In this document: positions 44,662 to 55,100 of the stretch, piece after piece
Layout of the letters: every line of letters starts with the position of its first letter
How positions within the stretch are numbered: the first letter of the stretch is position 1
Source: Halomonas caseinilytica
GTDB lineage: Bacteria; Pseudomonadota; Gammaproteobacteria; Pseudomonadales; Halomonadaceae
Assembly: GCF_001662305.1 (NCBI RefSeq)
Contig: NZ_BDEP01000016.1
Span: 186,001-250,000 of the forward strand
Direction: 5' to 3'
DNA length: 64,000 nt
Translations under genes and position numbers: made by a program
Notes under the pieces: model-generated
Seen by the model: only the letters and a program-made list of their open reading frames with translations
What the model was told of the DNA's origin: nothing
Databases searched by the model: none

Positions 44662-45131
44662 CAGGCGGCGAGGTCCGGTTGGCGCACCACACCCATCACC
44701 ATGCCCAGTACCTGGATATCGCTGTTGTGCAGGTAGATGGGGGCCATCGACTCATTGGCCGGCTGCAGGCGCACGCCGGACTTCTCGATGTAGAACTTCT
44801 TCAGGGTAACCTCCTGATCGTTGATCATCACCACCGCGGTCTCACCGTTCTCGGCGCTCTCGCGACGCTCGATGATAATCACATCCCCATCGAAGATGTT
44901 GCAATCGATCATGGAGTTGCCGTGCACACGCAGGGCGTAGGTGTTGCGCCTGACCATGCGCGAAGGCACCTCGATGCTGCCGGCGTCGAGGCAGGCTTCG
45001 ATGGGCATGCCTGCCGAGACACGGCCAAGCAGGGGAATCTCCACCAGATCCTCGGCGTCGATGGGCGACCAGGAGGCAGCCAGGGGCAGGTTGGGCTGAC
45101 GGAACAGGTACTGTGCTGTGGAAGTTGGCAT
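44661..45131 (-). CDS. LexA/UmuD-like S24 self-cleaving protein without DNA-binding domain
   Basis: A 156-residue protein with the S24 fold: cleavage site Ala40-Gly41 in GRVSAGMP, catalytic Ser73 in HGNSMID and Lys111 or Lys112 in VTLKKF. So RecA-stimulated self-cleavage looks possible. The N-terminal helix-turn-helix of LexA is missing; instead there is a 34-residue arm of no known fold. It resembles UmuD in length, but no umuC lies next to it and the C-terminal ends like LexA (VLGMVMGVVR). A perfect LexA box lies 27 bp upstream. It could be a UmuD-type polymerase subunit, a LexA-interacting modulator, or a truncated LexA. yigZ overlaps downstream. Confidence 0.85.
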   Translation of the reverse strand: MPTSTAQYLFRQPNLPLAASWSPIDAEDLVEIPLLGRVSAGMPIEACLDAGSIEVPSRMVRRNTYALRVHGNSMIDCNIFDGDVIIIERRESAENGETAVVMINDQEVTLKKFYIEKSGVRLQPANESMAPIYLHNSDIQVLGMVMGVVRQPDLAA

Positions 45132-45158
45132 GGCGCGACGTCTCTCCGTTGGCGATGA

Positions 45159-45174
45159 CTGTCGATTCATACAG
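45159..45174 (-). promoter_or_regulatory. LexA (SOS) box upstream of the S24 protease gene
   Basis: CTGTCGATTCATACAG on the plus strand, a perfect CTGT-N8-ACAG; read toward the gene it is TACTGTATGAATCGACAGTC. It is 27 bp before the start codon, where it would overlap the promoter. The same region is upstream of ccmA (minus/plus divergent), but it is 158 bp from that start. Confidence 0.9.
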
Positions 45175-45332
45175 TACTTTGCCAGCATAGCAGGAGACAG
45201 GAATCTGGCAAGGGCATTCCGAAAGGCCAGTAATCTGCAAAGTGTGCTCATTTTGATGGCACTTTTGTATACTGGATATGCAAATCTTTTGCGTGTACAG
45301 TTTCGGCCAGATTCCCCGGTTCGGAGTACGCC

Positions 45333-45977
45333 TTGAGCCTCTGCCTGGAAGCCCGAAAGCTGGCCTGTGAACGGGATGATCGTTGGCTGTTTCGCGATCT
45401 CGAACTGGTCATCCGCGGTGGCGAGGTCCTGCGTGTCGAAGGGCCCAATGGCAGCGGCAAGACCACTCTGCTCAAGATCCTCTCCGGCCAACTGACAGAT
45501 TACCGGGGGGAGCTCTTCTGGCAGGAGGAGCCGTTGCACAAGGCGCGCCGGGACTTTCTCGCCAATCTGCTCTATCTCGGCCACGCTCCAGGCGTCAAGG
45601 CGGCCTTGACGCCACTCGAGAATCTGGCCTGGTATCAGGCCCTGGCGGGTGCCGGGAGCGCCGAGGCGGATCGAATGTCGGCCCTGGAGGCGGTAGGGTT
45701 GGCAGGGTTCGAAGATCTTCCAGCCGGCCAGCTTTCTGCCGGCCAGCAGCGTCGGGTGGCGTTGGCGCGCCTCGAGCTGACGCCGCGCCCGCTCTGGATC
45801 CTCGACGAGCCCTTCACTGCCATCGACCGCGAGGGTGTTGCCGATCTGGAAGCACGCCTGGCAGCGCATGTGCAGGCAGGAGGAAGCGTGGTGCTGACCA
45901 CGCATCAGGCGCTGCATGTACCGGTACCGATGCGCCGCATACGGCTGGGCGAGGGGCATGGCCATGTCGCGTCCTGA
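45333..45977 (+). CDS. ccmA: Heme exporter ATP-binding protein CcmA
   Basis: A 214-residue ABC ATPase of the CcmABCD complex, which releases holo-CcmE for cytochrome c maturation. Walker A GPNGSGKTT, signature LSAGQQRRVALARL and Walker B LWILDEPF are intact. The best start is TTG at 45333, with GGAG at 45322-45325 upstream; no ATG is available near the conserved start. It opens an operon of nine ccm genes with overlaps or small gaps throughout. Confidence 0.94.
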   Translation: MSLCLEARKLACERDDRWLFRDLELVIRGGEVLRVEGPNGSGKTTLLKILSGQLTDYRGELFWQEEPLHKARRDFLANLLYLGHAPGVKAALTPLENLAWYQALAGAGSAEADRMSALEAVGLAGFEDLPAGQLSAGQQRRVALARLELTPRPLWILDEPFTAIDREGVADLEARLAAHVQAGGSVVLTTHQALHVPVPMRRIRLGEGHGHVAS

Positions 45978-46701
45978 GGCCCGTTCGGCTATCGTGAGCC
46001 CTGATCGGGCACGAGGCGTCGACGCCAGCCTCACGTCGGCGCTGTACGCGACCATGCGGCGAGACCTGATACTGCTGCTGAGGCGTCCTGGTGCCGTGCT
46101 CAATCCCCTGGCGTTCTTTGCCCTGGTGATCACCCTGTTCCCGATCGGCATCTCGCCGGATCCGGAACTGCTGGCGATCATCGCGCCGGGCCTGCTATGG
46201 GTGGCGGCGTTGCTCGCGGCCTTGTTGTCGCTGGATGGCCTGTTTCGCGAGGATGCTGAAGATGGGGCCCTCGAGCAGTTGCTGCTGGCTCCCCATCCCT
46301 TGCCGGCATTGGCGTTGGCCAAGGTGGCGGTGCACTGGCTGACGACCGGTCTGCCATTGGCACTGATGGCCCCAGTGCTGGGCGTCATGCTTTCGCTGCC
46401 ACTCGGCAGCTACGGGGTGCTGGCGTTGTCGCTGGCGCTGGGCAGCGCCACGCTGAGCGTGATCGGCGCCATCGGCGCGGCCTTGACCGTTGGCGTCTCC
46501 CGGGGTGGGGTGCTGCTGTCGTTGCTGGTCCTGCCGCTCTATGTCCCCGTGCTGATCTTCGGTGCCGGCGCCGTTCAGGCAGCGATTGCAGGCAGCGGCG
46601 TGGCAGCGCACCTGGCCTTGCTTGGCGCCTTGCTGGCGGCAGCCCTGGTGTTTGCGCCCTGGGCAATCGCGGCGTCGCTGCGTATCAGTCTCAACGGTTG
46701 A
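45964..46701 (+). CDS. ccmB: Heme exporter membrane protein CcmB
   Basis: A 245-residue integral membrane subunit with six predicted helices (for example LNPLAFFALVITLFPIGIS). It pairs with CcmA. ATG at 45964 is preferred because GAGGGG lies 7 bp upstream; ATG at 45958 would be too close to it. It overlaps the ccmA end by 14 bp. The N-terminus is about 20 residues longer than E. coli CcmB, and a later start is possible. Confidence 0.92.
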   Translation: MSRPEARSAIVSPDRARGVDASLTSALYATMRRDLILLLRRPGAVLNPLAFFALVITLFPIGISPDPELLAIIAPGLLWVAALLAALLSLDGLFREDAEDGALEQLLLAPHPLPALALAKVAVHWLTTGLPLALMAPVLGVMLSLPLGSYGVLALSLALGSATLSVIGAIGAALTVGVSRGGVLLSLLVLPLYVPVLIFGAGAVQAAIAGSGVAAHLALLGALLAAALVFAPWAIAASLRISLNG

Positions 46702-46716
46702 GGTATCGTCACGTCA

Positions 46717-47457
46717 ATGTGGGCCTTCATTCACAAGCTCGGTTCCCCGAAAGTGTTCTATGCCCTCAGCGCGCGTCTGTCGCCCTGGTTCTGGACGGCG
46801 GCCGCCGTGCTGATCGGGACCGGGGGCGTCTGGGGGCTGGCCTTCGCACCGGCCGACTATCAGCAGGGTGACAGCTTTCGCATCATCTATGTTCATGTGC
46901 CGGCGGCCTTCCTGGCTCAGTCGATCTTCGTCGTCATGGCTCTGGCCGGACTGGTGTTCATGGTCTGGAAGATCAAGCTGGCTGACATGGCGGCCACGGC
47001 GATGGCTCCGCTGGGCGCCGGCATGACCTTCGTGGCGCTGTTGTCCGGTGCGGTGTGGGGAGTGCCGACCTGGGGAACCTGGTGGCAGTGGGATGCCCGC
47101 CTGACCTCGATGCTGATCCTGTTCTTCTTGTACATCGGCGTGATCGCCCTGCGCGGGGCCTTCGGCAGTCGCGACGCTGGCTCGCGGGCGGCCTCGGTGC
47201 TGACCATGGTCGGGGTGATCAATATTCCGATCATCAAGTACTCGGTGGACTGGTGGTACACCCTGCACCAGCCCGCCACCTTTTCCATTACCTCGCGCCC
47301 GGCGATGCCCACCGAGATGTGGTTGCCGTTGTTGATCATGGTGCTGGGCTTCTATAGCTTCTTCATCGCCGTGACCTTGACGCGAACACGCAACGAAATC
47401 CTGCGTCGCGAGTCTTCCAAGCGTTGGGTGCGCGACCTGGTCGGGGAGGCTGGCTGA
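46717..47457 (+). CDS. ccmC: Heme-handling membrane protein CcmC
   Basis: A 246-residue six-helix protein that loads heme onto CcmE. The tryptophan-rich [12 protein letters not shown] motif (a WWD domain) and the flanking periplasmic His residues (in YVHVPAA and YTLHQPA) are intact. It begins 15 bp after ccmB and overlaps ccmD by one base. Confidence 0.95.
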   Translation: MWAFIHKLGSPKVFYALSARLSPWFWTAAAVLIGTGGVWGLAFAPADYQQGDSFRIIYVHVPAAFLAQSIFVVMALAGLVFMVWKIKLADMAATAMAPLGAGMTFVALLSGAVWGVPTWGTWWQWDARLTSMLILFFLYIGVIALRGAFGSRDAGSRAASVLTMVGVINIPIIKYSVDWWYTLHQPATFSITSRPAMPTEMWLPLLIMVLGFYSFFIAVTLTRTRNEILRRESSKRWVRDLVGEAG

Positions 47458-47657
47458 TGGCTTTCGATTCGCTCGCCGCCTTTTTATCCATGGGCGGTTA
47501 CGCACCCTATGTCTGGCCCGCCTACGGCGCCACCCTGCTGTTGCTGCTCGGTGTGGTATGCCACCTGAGCCTGGAGCGTCGACGGCTGTGGCGCGAGCTG
47601 CGTCGCCGCGCGAGACGCGAGCGGCACCAGTCGCGAGACGGAGGAACGACGCCATGA
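47457..47657 (+). CDS. ccmD: Heme exporter protein CcmD
   Basis: A 66-residue small membrane protein with one helix (about 22-40: [21 protein letters not shown]) and a basic cytoplasmic tail. The [16 protein letters not shown] motif is typical of CcmD. It overlaps ccmC (TGATG) and ccmE (ATGA). It helps free holo-CcmE from CcmABC. Confidence 0.92.
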   Translation: MAFDSLAAFLSMGGYAPYVWPAYGATLLLLLGVVCHLSLERRRLWRELRRRARRERHQSRDGGTTP

Positions 47658-48157
47658 GAGCCAGACGCAAGCAGAGGTTGCTCGTCATTCTTGGCCTGGT
47701 CGCCCTGGTGGCGATTGCCGTGGGGCTGACGCTCTATGCCTTGCGCAGCAATATCAACCTGTTCTTCAGTCCGGTGCAGATCGTGGCTGGGGAAGCGCCA
47801 CTGGAACGCCAGATTCGTGCCGGTGGCATGGTCAAGGAAGGTTCCGTGACGCGCGATCCGGAAAGCCTGGACGTGACCTTCAGCGTTACCGATTACGTCG
47901 AAGAGGTTCGCGTGCACTACAACGGCATCCTGCCTGATCTGTTCCGCGAGGGGCAGGGCGTGGTGGTGGTCGGTCGGCTGCAACCCGAGGGCTGGGTACG
48001 CGCCGACAAGGTGCTGGCCAAGCACGACGAGAACTACATGCCGCCTGAGGTGGCTGAGGCCCTGGAGGAGGCCGGCTATGCGCCGGAGGACTATCAGGAC
48101 AAGGCCGCCGAGGTGGGAGAACGGCTGGACGCCGAGCGGCGTGCCGGCCAGGAGTGA
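47654..48157 (+). CDS. ccmE: Periplasmic heme chaperone CcmE
   Basis: A 167-residue membrane-anchored heme chaperone. An N-terminal anchor (about 8-29) is followed by an OB-fold with VKEGSV and [11 protein letters not shown]; the His of [12 protein letters not shown] binds heme covalently. The start overlaps the ccmD stop. The C-terminal tail after the heme site is longer and more acidic than in E. coli. Confidence 0.95.
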   Translation: MRARRKQRLLVILGLVALVAIAVGLTLYALRSNINLFFSPVQIVAGEAPLERQIRAGGMVKEGSVTRDPESLDVTFSVTDYVEEVRVHYNGILPDLFREGQGVVVVGRLQPEGWVRADKVLAKHDENYMPPEVAEALEEAGYAPEDYQDKAAEVGERLDAERRAGQE

Positions 48158-48169
48158 TGCGGAGTCGCC

Positions 48170-50173
48170 ATGCTGATCGAGATGATCCCCGAGATTGGCC
48201 ATTTCGCCTTGGTCATCGCCCTGCTGATGGCGGTGGTGCAGGCGTTTGTGCCGCTGGCCGGGGCGGCAACGCGTCGGCCGTTGTGGATGGCCTATGCCCG
48301 CCCCATGGCGACCGGCCAGTTCGCCTTTTTGATCGTGGCCTACGCCTGCCTGACGGCCAGCTATCTGCTGGATGACTTCAGCGTGGCCACGGTGGCCAAC
48401 AACTCGAACTCGATGCTGCCCTGGTACTACAAGTTCAGCGCTGTCTGGGGCAACCACGAGGGTTCGGTGCTGTTGTGGAGCCTGATCCTCGGCGCCTGGA
48501 CCTATGCCGTCTCGCATTTTTCCCGGGAGCTGCCCCGGGACATGCTGGCCCGGGTACTGGGCGTGATGGGGCTGATCAGCACGGGTTTCTTGACGTTCGT
48601 GCTGGTGACTTCCAACCCCTTCGCGCGGCTGTTGCCCAATGTGCCGACCGATGGTGCCGACCTGAACCCGCTGCTGCAGGATATCGGCCTGATCATCCAC
48701 CCGCCGATGCTCTACATGGGGTATGTCGGCTTCTCGGTGGTCTTCTCCTTCGCCATCGCGGCCCTGATGGGCGGCCGTCTGGACGCGGCTTGGACACGCT
48801 GGGCGCGACCCTGGACCAATGTGGCCTGGGCCTTTCTCACCGTAGGAATCGCACTGGGTAGCTGGTGGGCCTACTACGAGCTCGGCTGGGGCGGCTGGTG
48901 GTTCTGGGACCCGGTGGAGAATGCCTCGCTGCTGCCCTGGCTGGCTGGCACTGCGCTCATCCACTCCCTGGCGGTGACCGAGAAGCGGGGTGCCTTCAAG
49001 AGCTGGACGGTGCTGCTGGCCATTTCGACCTTCTCGCTGTCGTTGCTGGGCACCTTCCTGGTGCGTTCAGGCGTGCTCACCTCGGTGCATGCCTTCGCCA
49101 ACGATCCATCGCGGGGGCTCTTCATCCTGGTGCTGCTGGGTATCACCGTGGGGGCGTCCTTGCTGCTGTTCGCGTTGCGCGCTCCAAGAGTCGGCCATCG
49201 GGTGGGCTTTACCTGGCTGTCTCGCGATGCCTTGTTGCTGATCAACAACATCCTGCTGGTGGTCATGACGATCACGGTACTGCTGGGGACCCTCTACCCG
49301 TTGCTGCTCGATGCCTTCGGGCTCGGCAAGATCAGCGTGGGGCCGCCTTACTTCAATGCCCTCTTCGTGCCGCTGACGGTGCTTCTCTGCATCTTCATGG
49401 GCCTGGGGCCGCTGGCGCAGTGGAAGCGCATGAGCGTTCGCGTCCTCTGGCGTCGCACCTGGCTGGCCGGTGGCATGGCCCTGGTCATTGCCGGAGCCGT
49501 TCCACTGCTGTACGACGGCGAGTGGAATCTGCAGGTTTCGCTGGGGCTGGTGGCGGCGTTGTGGATCGTACTGCCGATGCTGCGTGGGCTGCTGGACAAG
49601 ACGCGCCGCGGGCCCTCGCGGATGGCTGCCCTGCGCAAGCTGTCGCTGGCCTACTGGGGCATGCTGCTGGCGCATCTGGGCGTGGCCGTGACCATTGTCG
49701 GGGTCAGCGTGGTGGCCAACTACTCCATCGAGCGCAATGTCCGCATGGGCGTCGGCGATACGGCCAGTCTGGCCGGCTATACCTTTACCTTGACCGAGCT
49801 CGCCGAGCGCCGCGGACCCAATTTCGTCGCCGATACGGCGCGCCTCGAGGTGCAACGAGGCGATAATGACCGGCATTTCGTGATGATGCCGGAGAAGCGC
49901 CTGTATCTCGCCACCGGCATGCCGATGACCGATGTAGCCCTGCGCCCGGGGCCACTGCGTGACCTCTACGTGGCCATGGGCGAGAAGCTGGAAGATGGTA
50001 GCTGGGCCTTGCGGCTCCAGTACAAGCCCCTGGTACGCTGGCTGTGGTTGGGTGGCCTGTTGATGGCGATCGGCGGGCTGCTGGCGGTGATCGATCGTCG
50101 CTATCGTCGTGCGGTGACGGCCCGTGACCCGGAGCGTGCTGCCCTCGAGGACTCGCGGGAGGTCAGTGCATGA
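48170..50173 (+). CDS. ccmF: Cytochrome c heme lyase subunit CcmF
   Basis: A 667-residue polytopic membrane protein that, with CcmH and CcmI, attaches heme to apocytochrome c. The WWD motif WGGWWFWDPVENAS is intact, and conserved periplasmic His residues are present. It overlaps ccmG by 4 bp. Its length is typical for the family. Confidence 0.96.
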   Translation: MLIEMIPEIGHFALVIALLMAVVQAFVPLAGAATRRPLWMAYARPMATGQFAFLIVAYACLTASYLLDDFSVATVANNSNSMLPWYYKFSAVWGNHEGSVLLWSLILGAWTYAVSHFSRELPRDMLARVLGVMGLISTGFLTFVLVTSNPFARLLPNVPTDGADLNPLLQDIGLIIHPPMLYMGYVGFSVVFSFAIAALMGGRLDAAWTRWARPWTNVAWAFLTVGIALGSWWAYYELGWGGWWFWDPVENASLLPWLAGTALIHSLAVTEKRGAFKSWTVLLAISTFSLSLLGTFLVRSGVLTSVHAFANDPSRGLFILVLLGITVGASLLLFALRAPRVGHRVGFTWLSRDALLLINNILLVVMTITVLLGTLYPLLLDAFGLGKISVGPPYFNALFVPLTVLLCIFMGLGPLAQWKRMSVRVLWRRTWLAGGMALVIAGAVPLLYDGEWNLQVSLGLVAALWIVLPMLRGLLDKTRRGPSRMAALRKLSLAYWGMLLAHLGVAVTIVGVSVVANYSIERNVRMGVGDTASLAGYTFTLTELAERRGPNFVADTARLEVQRGDNDRHFVMMPEKRLYLATGMPMTDVALRPGPLRDLYVAMGEKLEDGSWALRLQYKPLVRWLWLGGLLMAIGGLLAVIDRRYRRAVTARDPERAALEDSREVSA

Positions 50174-50700
50174 AGCGTCGAGTGCTACTGTTGTTGCCGT
50201 TGTTGGGATTTCTCGTGCTGGGCGCTGTCTTGTATCGCGGTTTGTCGATGGACCCATCGAACCGTGATTCGGCCATGGTGGCCCGGGATTTCCCCGAATT
50301 CGAATTGACCACCCTGGCCGACCCCGAGCGCCGGGTGGATGCCTCGTTGCTGAAGGGGGAGGTGACCCTGGTCAATGTCTGGGGAGAATGGTGCCCGACC
50401 TGCAAGCAGGAAATGCCCCAGCTGCTCGAGCTGGCCGAGCGTGGCGTACGGCTGGTGGGGGTCGACTACAAGGATACCCGAGCCAAGGGGCGCGCCTTTC
50501 TGGACGAGTTCGGCGATCCCTTCGAGGTCAACATCTTCGATCCGGAAGGTAGCCTGGGCTTCGATCTCGGCGTCTATGGCGCGCCGGAGACCTTCCTGGT
50601 CGACGCCGAGGGGGTGATCCGCTATCACCATACTGGCTATATCGCTCCTGACGATGTCTCCCGCGTGATCATGCCGGAGGTGGAAAAATGGCGCGACTGA
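50170..50700 (+). CDS. ccmG: Thiol:disulfide interchange protein CcmG (DsbE)
   Basis: A 176-residue periplasmic thioredoxin anchored by an N-terminal helix (about 5-26). The active site is WGEWCPTCKQE (CPTC), and the cis-Pro loop is in YGAPETFLVD. It reduces the apocytochrome CXXCH thiols or CcmH. It overlaps ccmF and ccmH. Confidence 0.95.
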   Translation: MKRRVLLLLPLLGFLVLGAVLYRGLSMDPSNRDSAMVARDFPEFELTTLADPERRVDASLLKGEVTLVNVWGEWCPTCKQEMPQLLELAERGVRLVGVDYKDTRAKGRAFLDEFGDPFEVNIFDPEGSLGFDLGVYGAPETFLVDAEGVIRYHHTGYIAPDDVSRVIMPEVEKWRD

Positions 50701-51197
50701 ATGTCTGGCTGTTGATCCTGCTGGCGGCGCTGTCGCTGCCGACCCTGGCCGCCGTCGAGGTGCGCCAGTTCGACGACCCGGTCATGGAGCAGCGCTATCG
50801 CGACCTCACCGCGACGCTGCGTTGCCCCAAGTGCCAGAATCAGTCGATCGGCGATTCCGATTCTCCCATCGCCGGCGACATGCGAGAGCGCGTCTACCAG
50901 CAGTTGCAGCAGGGGCGGTCGGACAAGGAAATTCTCGACTTCATGGTGCACCGCTTCGGTGACTATGTGCTTTATAATCCACGCCTGGAGGGACGTACCC
51001 TCTTGCTGTGGGGCTTGCCCGCAGCCCTGGTGCTGCTCGGCGTCGTGCTGGTGCTCATGCTGGTGCGGGCCCGGCGCCACGTTGCGGCGCGCGGGCTCAG
51101 CGAGGCGGAGCGTGCCCGACTCGATGCCCTGGTTCACCGCCAGGGCGTGGATCGAGACACCCATCAAGACACCGTTCACGATAAGAGGAACGAATGA
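50688..51197 (+). CDS. ccmH: Cytochrome c maturation thioredoxin-like protein CcmH
   Basis: A 169-residue protein with a signal or anchor helix, the redox motif LRCPKCQNQSIGDSD and a second helix (about 104-126). This is the N-terminal half of the larger E. coli CcmH; the TPR part is the separate gene ccmI. It overlaps ccmG by 13 bp and ccmI by 4 bp. Confidence 0.94.
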   Translation: MARLNVWLLILLAALSLPTLAAVEVRQFDDPVMEQRYRDLTATLRCPKCQNQSIGDSDSPIAGDMRERVYQQLQQGRSDKEILDFMVHRFGDYVLYNPRLEGRTLLLWGLPAALVLLGVVLVLMLVRARRHVAARGLSEAERARLDALVHRQGVDRDTHQDTVHDKRNE

Positions 51198-52141
51198 CCC
51201 AGCTCTGGTTCGCCTTCGCCCTGCTGTTGCTGCCGGCCTTGTGGTTGTTGATCCTTCCGCTCCGTCGGGCGGAGGGGGTGCGGGCAGCCCAGCAGGTCGC
51301 CGAGGCGAACGAACTCGATGTCGAGCAGAATCTCGCGATCTATCGTCGCCGCCTGGCATCGCTGGAAGCGGCGAGGGAGCGGGGAGACATCGGCGACGAG
51401 CGCTTCGAGGAAGACCGGCTGGAGCTGGAGCGCAGTCTGCTCGAGGATACCGAACGGGCGAACCGCCGCCCCTTGAAGTCGGCCTTGTCGGGCCGTCTGC
51501 TGGTGCCGATCGCGATGATCTTCCTGGTGGTGGCCAGCGTGTTCTGGTACCGCCAACAAGGGGCCGAGGGCGACCTGGCGTTGCGTGCCGCGCAGCAGCA
51601 GGTCCTGCAGCAACCCGATGCCTCGGTGAGCGAGCTGGTCGAGGCACTCGAGCAACAGGCTGCACGCCAGCCGGAGAATGCCAATGTCTGGCGCTCGCTG
51701 TTCCCCCTCTATCGTGACACCGGACGGGTCGCGGAGGCCGAGTCGGCCCTGCACCGCTTGATCGAACTGGAAGGCCGGCAGCCCGCGCTGCTGGCCGAGC
51801 TGGCGCAGTTGCGCTACTTCGCCGAGGGCCGCACGCTGGGCGAGGATACCCAGGCACTGGTCGACGAGGTGCTCGCCGAGGCGCCCGACCAGCCCACGAT
51901 ATTGGGCATGCTGGGTATCGAGGCGTTCGAGAACGGCGAGTACCGGCTGGCCATCGATCGCTGGCGCCGGGCCATTGCCGGCATGAGCGACAACCGTTCC
52001 GCCGAGGCCCTGCGCCAGGGCATCGAGACCGCCCAGCGTCGGCTGGCGGCTGCCGGGGAAGCGAGCGACGAGGAACGACGCAACATGACATCGGGGAAGA
52101 ACGAGTCGCCCGATGCCGTCATCGACAAGGTAGTCGAATAA
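51194..52141 (+). CDS. ccmI: Cytochrome c maturation protein CcmI
   Basis: A 315-residue apocytochrome chaperone with two N-terminal membrane helices (about 3-22 and 96-114) and C-terminal TPR repeats (AEAPDQPTILGMLGIEAFENGEYRLAIDRWRRAI). It closes the ccm operon; smc begins only 3 bp later, so the end of the ccm transcript may extend into smc. Confidence 0.92.
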   Translation: MTQLWFAFALLLLPALWLLILPLRRAEGVRAAQQVAEANELDVEQNLAIYRRRLASLEAARERGDIGDERFEEDRLELERSLLEDTERANRRPLKSALSGRLLVPIAMIFLVVASVFWYRQQGAEGDLALRAAQQQVLQQPDASVSELVEALEQQAARQPENANVWRSLFPLYRDTGRVAEAESALHRLIELEGRQPALLAELAQLRYFAEGRTLGEDTQALVDEVLAEAPDQPTILGMLGIEAFENGEYRLAIDRWRRAIAGMSDNRSAEALRQGIETAQRRLAAAGEASDEERRNMTSGKNESPDAVIDKVVE

Positions 52142-52144
52142 TTC

Positions 52145-55100
52145 ATGCGCCTGACATCCATTCGCCTGGCTGGCTTCAAGTCCTTCGTCGATCCCATCAG
52201 CGTTCCCTTCGATGGCAACATGACGGCCATCGTCGGGCCCAACGGCTGTGGCAAGTCCAACATCATCGATGCCGTGCGCTGGGTCATGGGGGAATCCTCG
52301 GCCAAGACCCTGCGTGGCGAGTCGATGGCCGACGTCATCTTCAATGGCTCCACCGGCCGTAAGCCGGTGGGCCAGGCCTCCATCGAGCTGATGTTCGACA
52401 ACCGTGACGGCTCCATGGGCGGTCCCTACGCCCAGTATGCCGAGATCTCGGTGAAGCGTCAGGTCACCCGTGAGGGGCAGTCCAGCTACTTCTTCAATGG
52501 TCAGAAGTGTCGGCGTCGGGACATCGCTGACCTGTTTCTCGGCACCGGCCTGGGGCCGCGCTCCTATGCCATCATCGGGCAGGGCATGATCTCGCGGTTG
52601 ATCGAATCGCGTCCGGAGGAATTGCGCGCGACCCTCGAGGAAGCGGCCGGCATCTCCAAATACAAGGAGCGTCGTCGCGAGACCGAGAATCGCATGCGTC
52701 GTACCCAGGAGAATCTCGAGCGCCTGGAGGACATCCGCGAAGAACTGGACAAGCAGCTGGAGAAGCTCAAGCGCCAGGCCGACGCGGCGCGACGCTACCA
52801 GACGCTCAAGCAGGAAGAGTACCAGCTCAAGGGAGAGCTGGCGCTGCTGCGCGGCCGTGCCCTGAAAGCCAGTCAGGACGAGGAGCAAGCACGGGTCGGT
52901 GAGCTCGAGACCGCCGTGGAGCGTGAAGTGCTGGGCCTTCGCCAATGCGAGACGCGTCTGGAAGAGGCCCGGGCGGAACATGATCGCCTGGCGTCCGAAC
53001 TCGAGGGATACCAGGCGCGCTTTCATGAAACCACCACCGCGATCGCTCGTCTGGAGCAGGATCTCGAACATACCCGCGCCCGAGACCAGCAACTGGCCCG
53101 CGACCTGGAAAGCGCCCGCCGTGAACTGCATGACCTGAAGCAGGTGGGCGAGGACGACGGTGAACGTCTGGCCCGGCTCGACGAGCGTCTCGAGACCCTG
53201 GGGCCCGAGCAGGAAGAGGTGGCCGAGCAGCTTGCCGAGTTGGAAGCCGCCCTTGAGGAAGCCGAACCCCTTGCCGAGGAGGCCGATGCTGCCTGGGAAG
53301 CCTTCGGCGAGCGCTGGCAGGAGGATAGCCGTGAGGCCGAGCGCGCCCAGGACCGCCTGCGCGAGCAGGAGTCGCGGCTCGAGCGCATCGAGGAGGACGC
53401 GCGCAAGCGCCGCCAGCAGCGCGAGGAACTTCCCGACATTGCAGCACTCGAAGCCCAGCGAAGCGAGGTCACGGAACGCCTGGCCGAGCTCGAGGAGCGG
53501 CTGGCGTCCAGCGAGGAGCGACGCGAGACCTGGCAGGAGAGCCGCGATGCCGCCCGTGAGCGGGTTCGCGACGCCGAAGAGGCACGGGAGCTCGAACGCC
53601 AGCGGCGCAGTACCTTGCAGGGCGAGCTGGCTTCCCTCGAGGCCCTGATTCAGGCAGCGCTCGCCGATCATGATGAGCACCTGGATGCCCACCTGGCCGA
53701 GCATGGCCTGGAAGGCAGCGCTCGGCTCGGCGAGCGGCTCGATGTCACGCCGGGCTGGGAAGATGCGGTCTCCTGGGTGCTGGCGCCCTGGCTCAAGGCG
53801 CGCGTGGCCTCGCCGGACGATGGCGCCCGTGTTCTCGCCCCCGAACTGAACGCCGAACTGGGGTTGCTGTCAGGAGAGGAGCGTTTGGCGCCGCCCGGCA
53901 GCCTCGCCGCCGAGGTGTCGGGGGCCGGGGCGGCAACCCAGTGGCTGGCGACGATTCGCTGCGCTGCCTCGCGGGAGGAAGCCTGGGCCGGCCAGGCATC
54001 TCTGGCGCCCGGCGAGAGCCTGATCACTGCCGATGGCCTCTGGGTGGGCGACGGCTGGGCCCGGCATCGAGGCGGTGAGGAGGGCCCCGATGCCTTGCTG
54101 GTCAGCCGCCGTCGCGAGGCCGAGGTACGCGAGGAGCTGGCGGCGGTGGAAGCACGGCTCGACGCGCTGGAGGCTCGGCTCGCCGAGGCCAACGAGGAGG
54201 TCGAGCGGGCCGAATCCGGTCTGGAGGAGGTCCGTATCGAGCAGCGTGACCTGGATCAGCAGCGTCAGCAGCTGGCCGTCCAGGACAGCGGGCTGGCCAG
54301 TCGTCTCGAACATCTCCAGGGCCGAGCCGCCGAGCTTGCCGAGGAAGTCGAGGGGCTGGAGGCGTCCGCCGAGGAAACGCGCCTGGCCATCGAGGAAACG
54401 CGGGAACACTGGCAGGCCGCGATGGCTCGGCTCGAGGAAGGTGCCGAAACGCGCGAGCGTCTGGAGCGGGAGCGCCGCGAGGCGCGCGAACGGCTGACAT
54501 CGTTGCGGTCGCGACAGCGTCCTCTCGCCGAGCAGTCCCAGCGCCTGGCGCTGGAGCATCAACGCCTGACCACCGAACGTGCGGGTCTGGCGGAACAGCA
54601 GGGACGTTCCGGCGAGGCCCGCCAGCGTCTCGAGCAGCGCTGCGCCGAACTGGAAGAGGAACGCGAAGGACTGCATGAGCCCGATGAGGAACGCCGTGAA
54701 CGGCTCGACGAGTTGTTGCATCGTCGCGAGCGCGAGGAGCGAGAGCTCAACGAGGCCCGCTCTCGTGCGGCCTCCCTGGTCGAACGGCTACGCGAGGATG
54801 AACAGGCGCGCCAGACCCATGAACGCCAGCTCGAGGGCATTCGCGAACGCCTGCAGGAATCGCGCATGCAGGTCCAGGCCCTGGCCCTCAAGGCCGAGGC
54901 CCAGGACGAGCAGCTAGGTGAGTTGGGACACGATGCCGCTGCCCTGGCCGAGTCGCTGGACCCGAATGCCACCGAATCCGCCTGGCAGACGCGGCTGGAG
55001 GAGGTCGGCGAGCGTATCCGCCGGCTCGGCGCGATCAACCTCGCGGCCATCGAGGAATACGACCAGCAGGCCGAGCGGCGCGATTATCTCGAGGCCCAGC

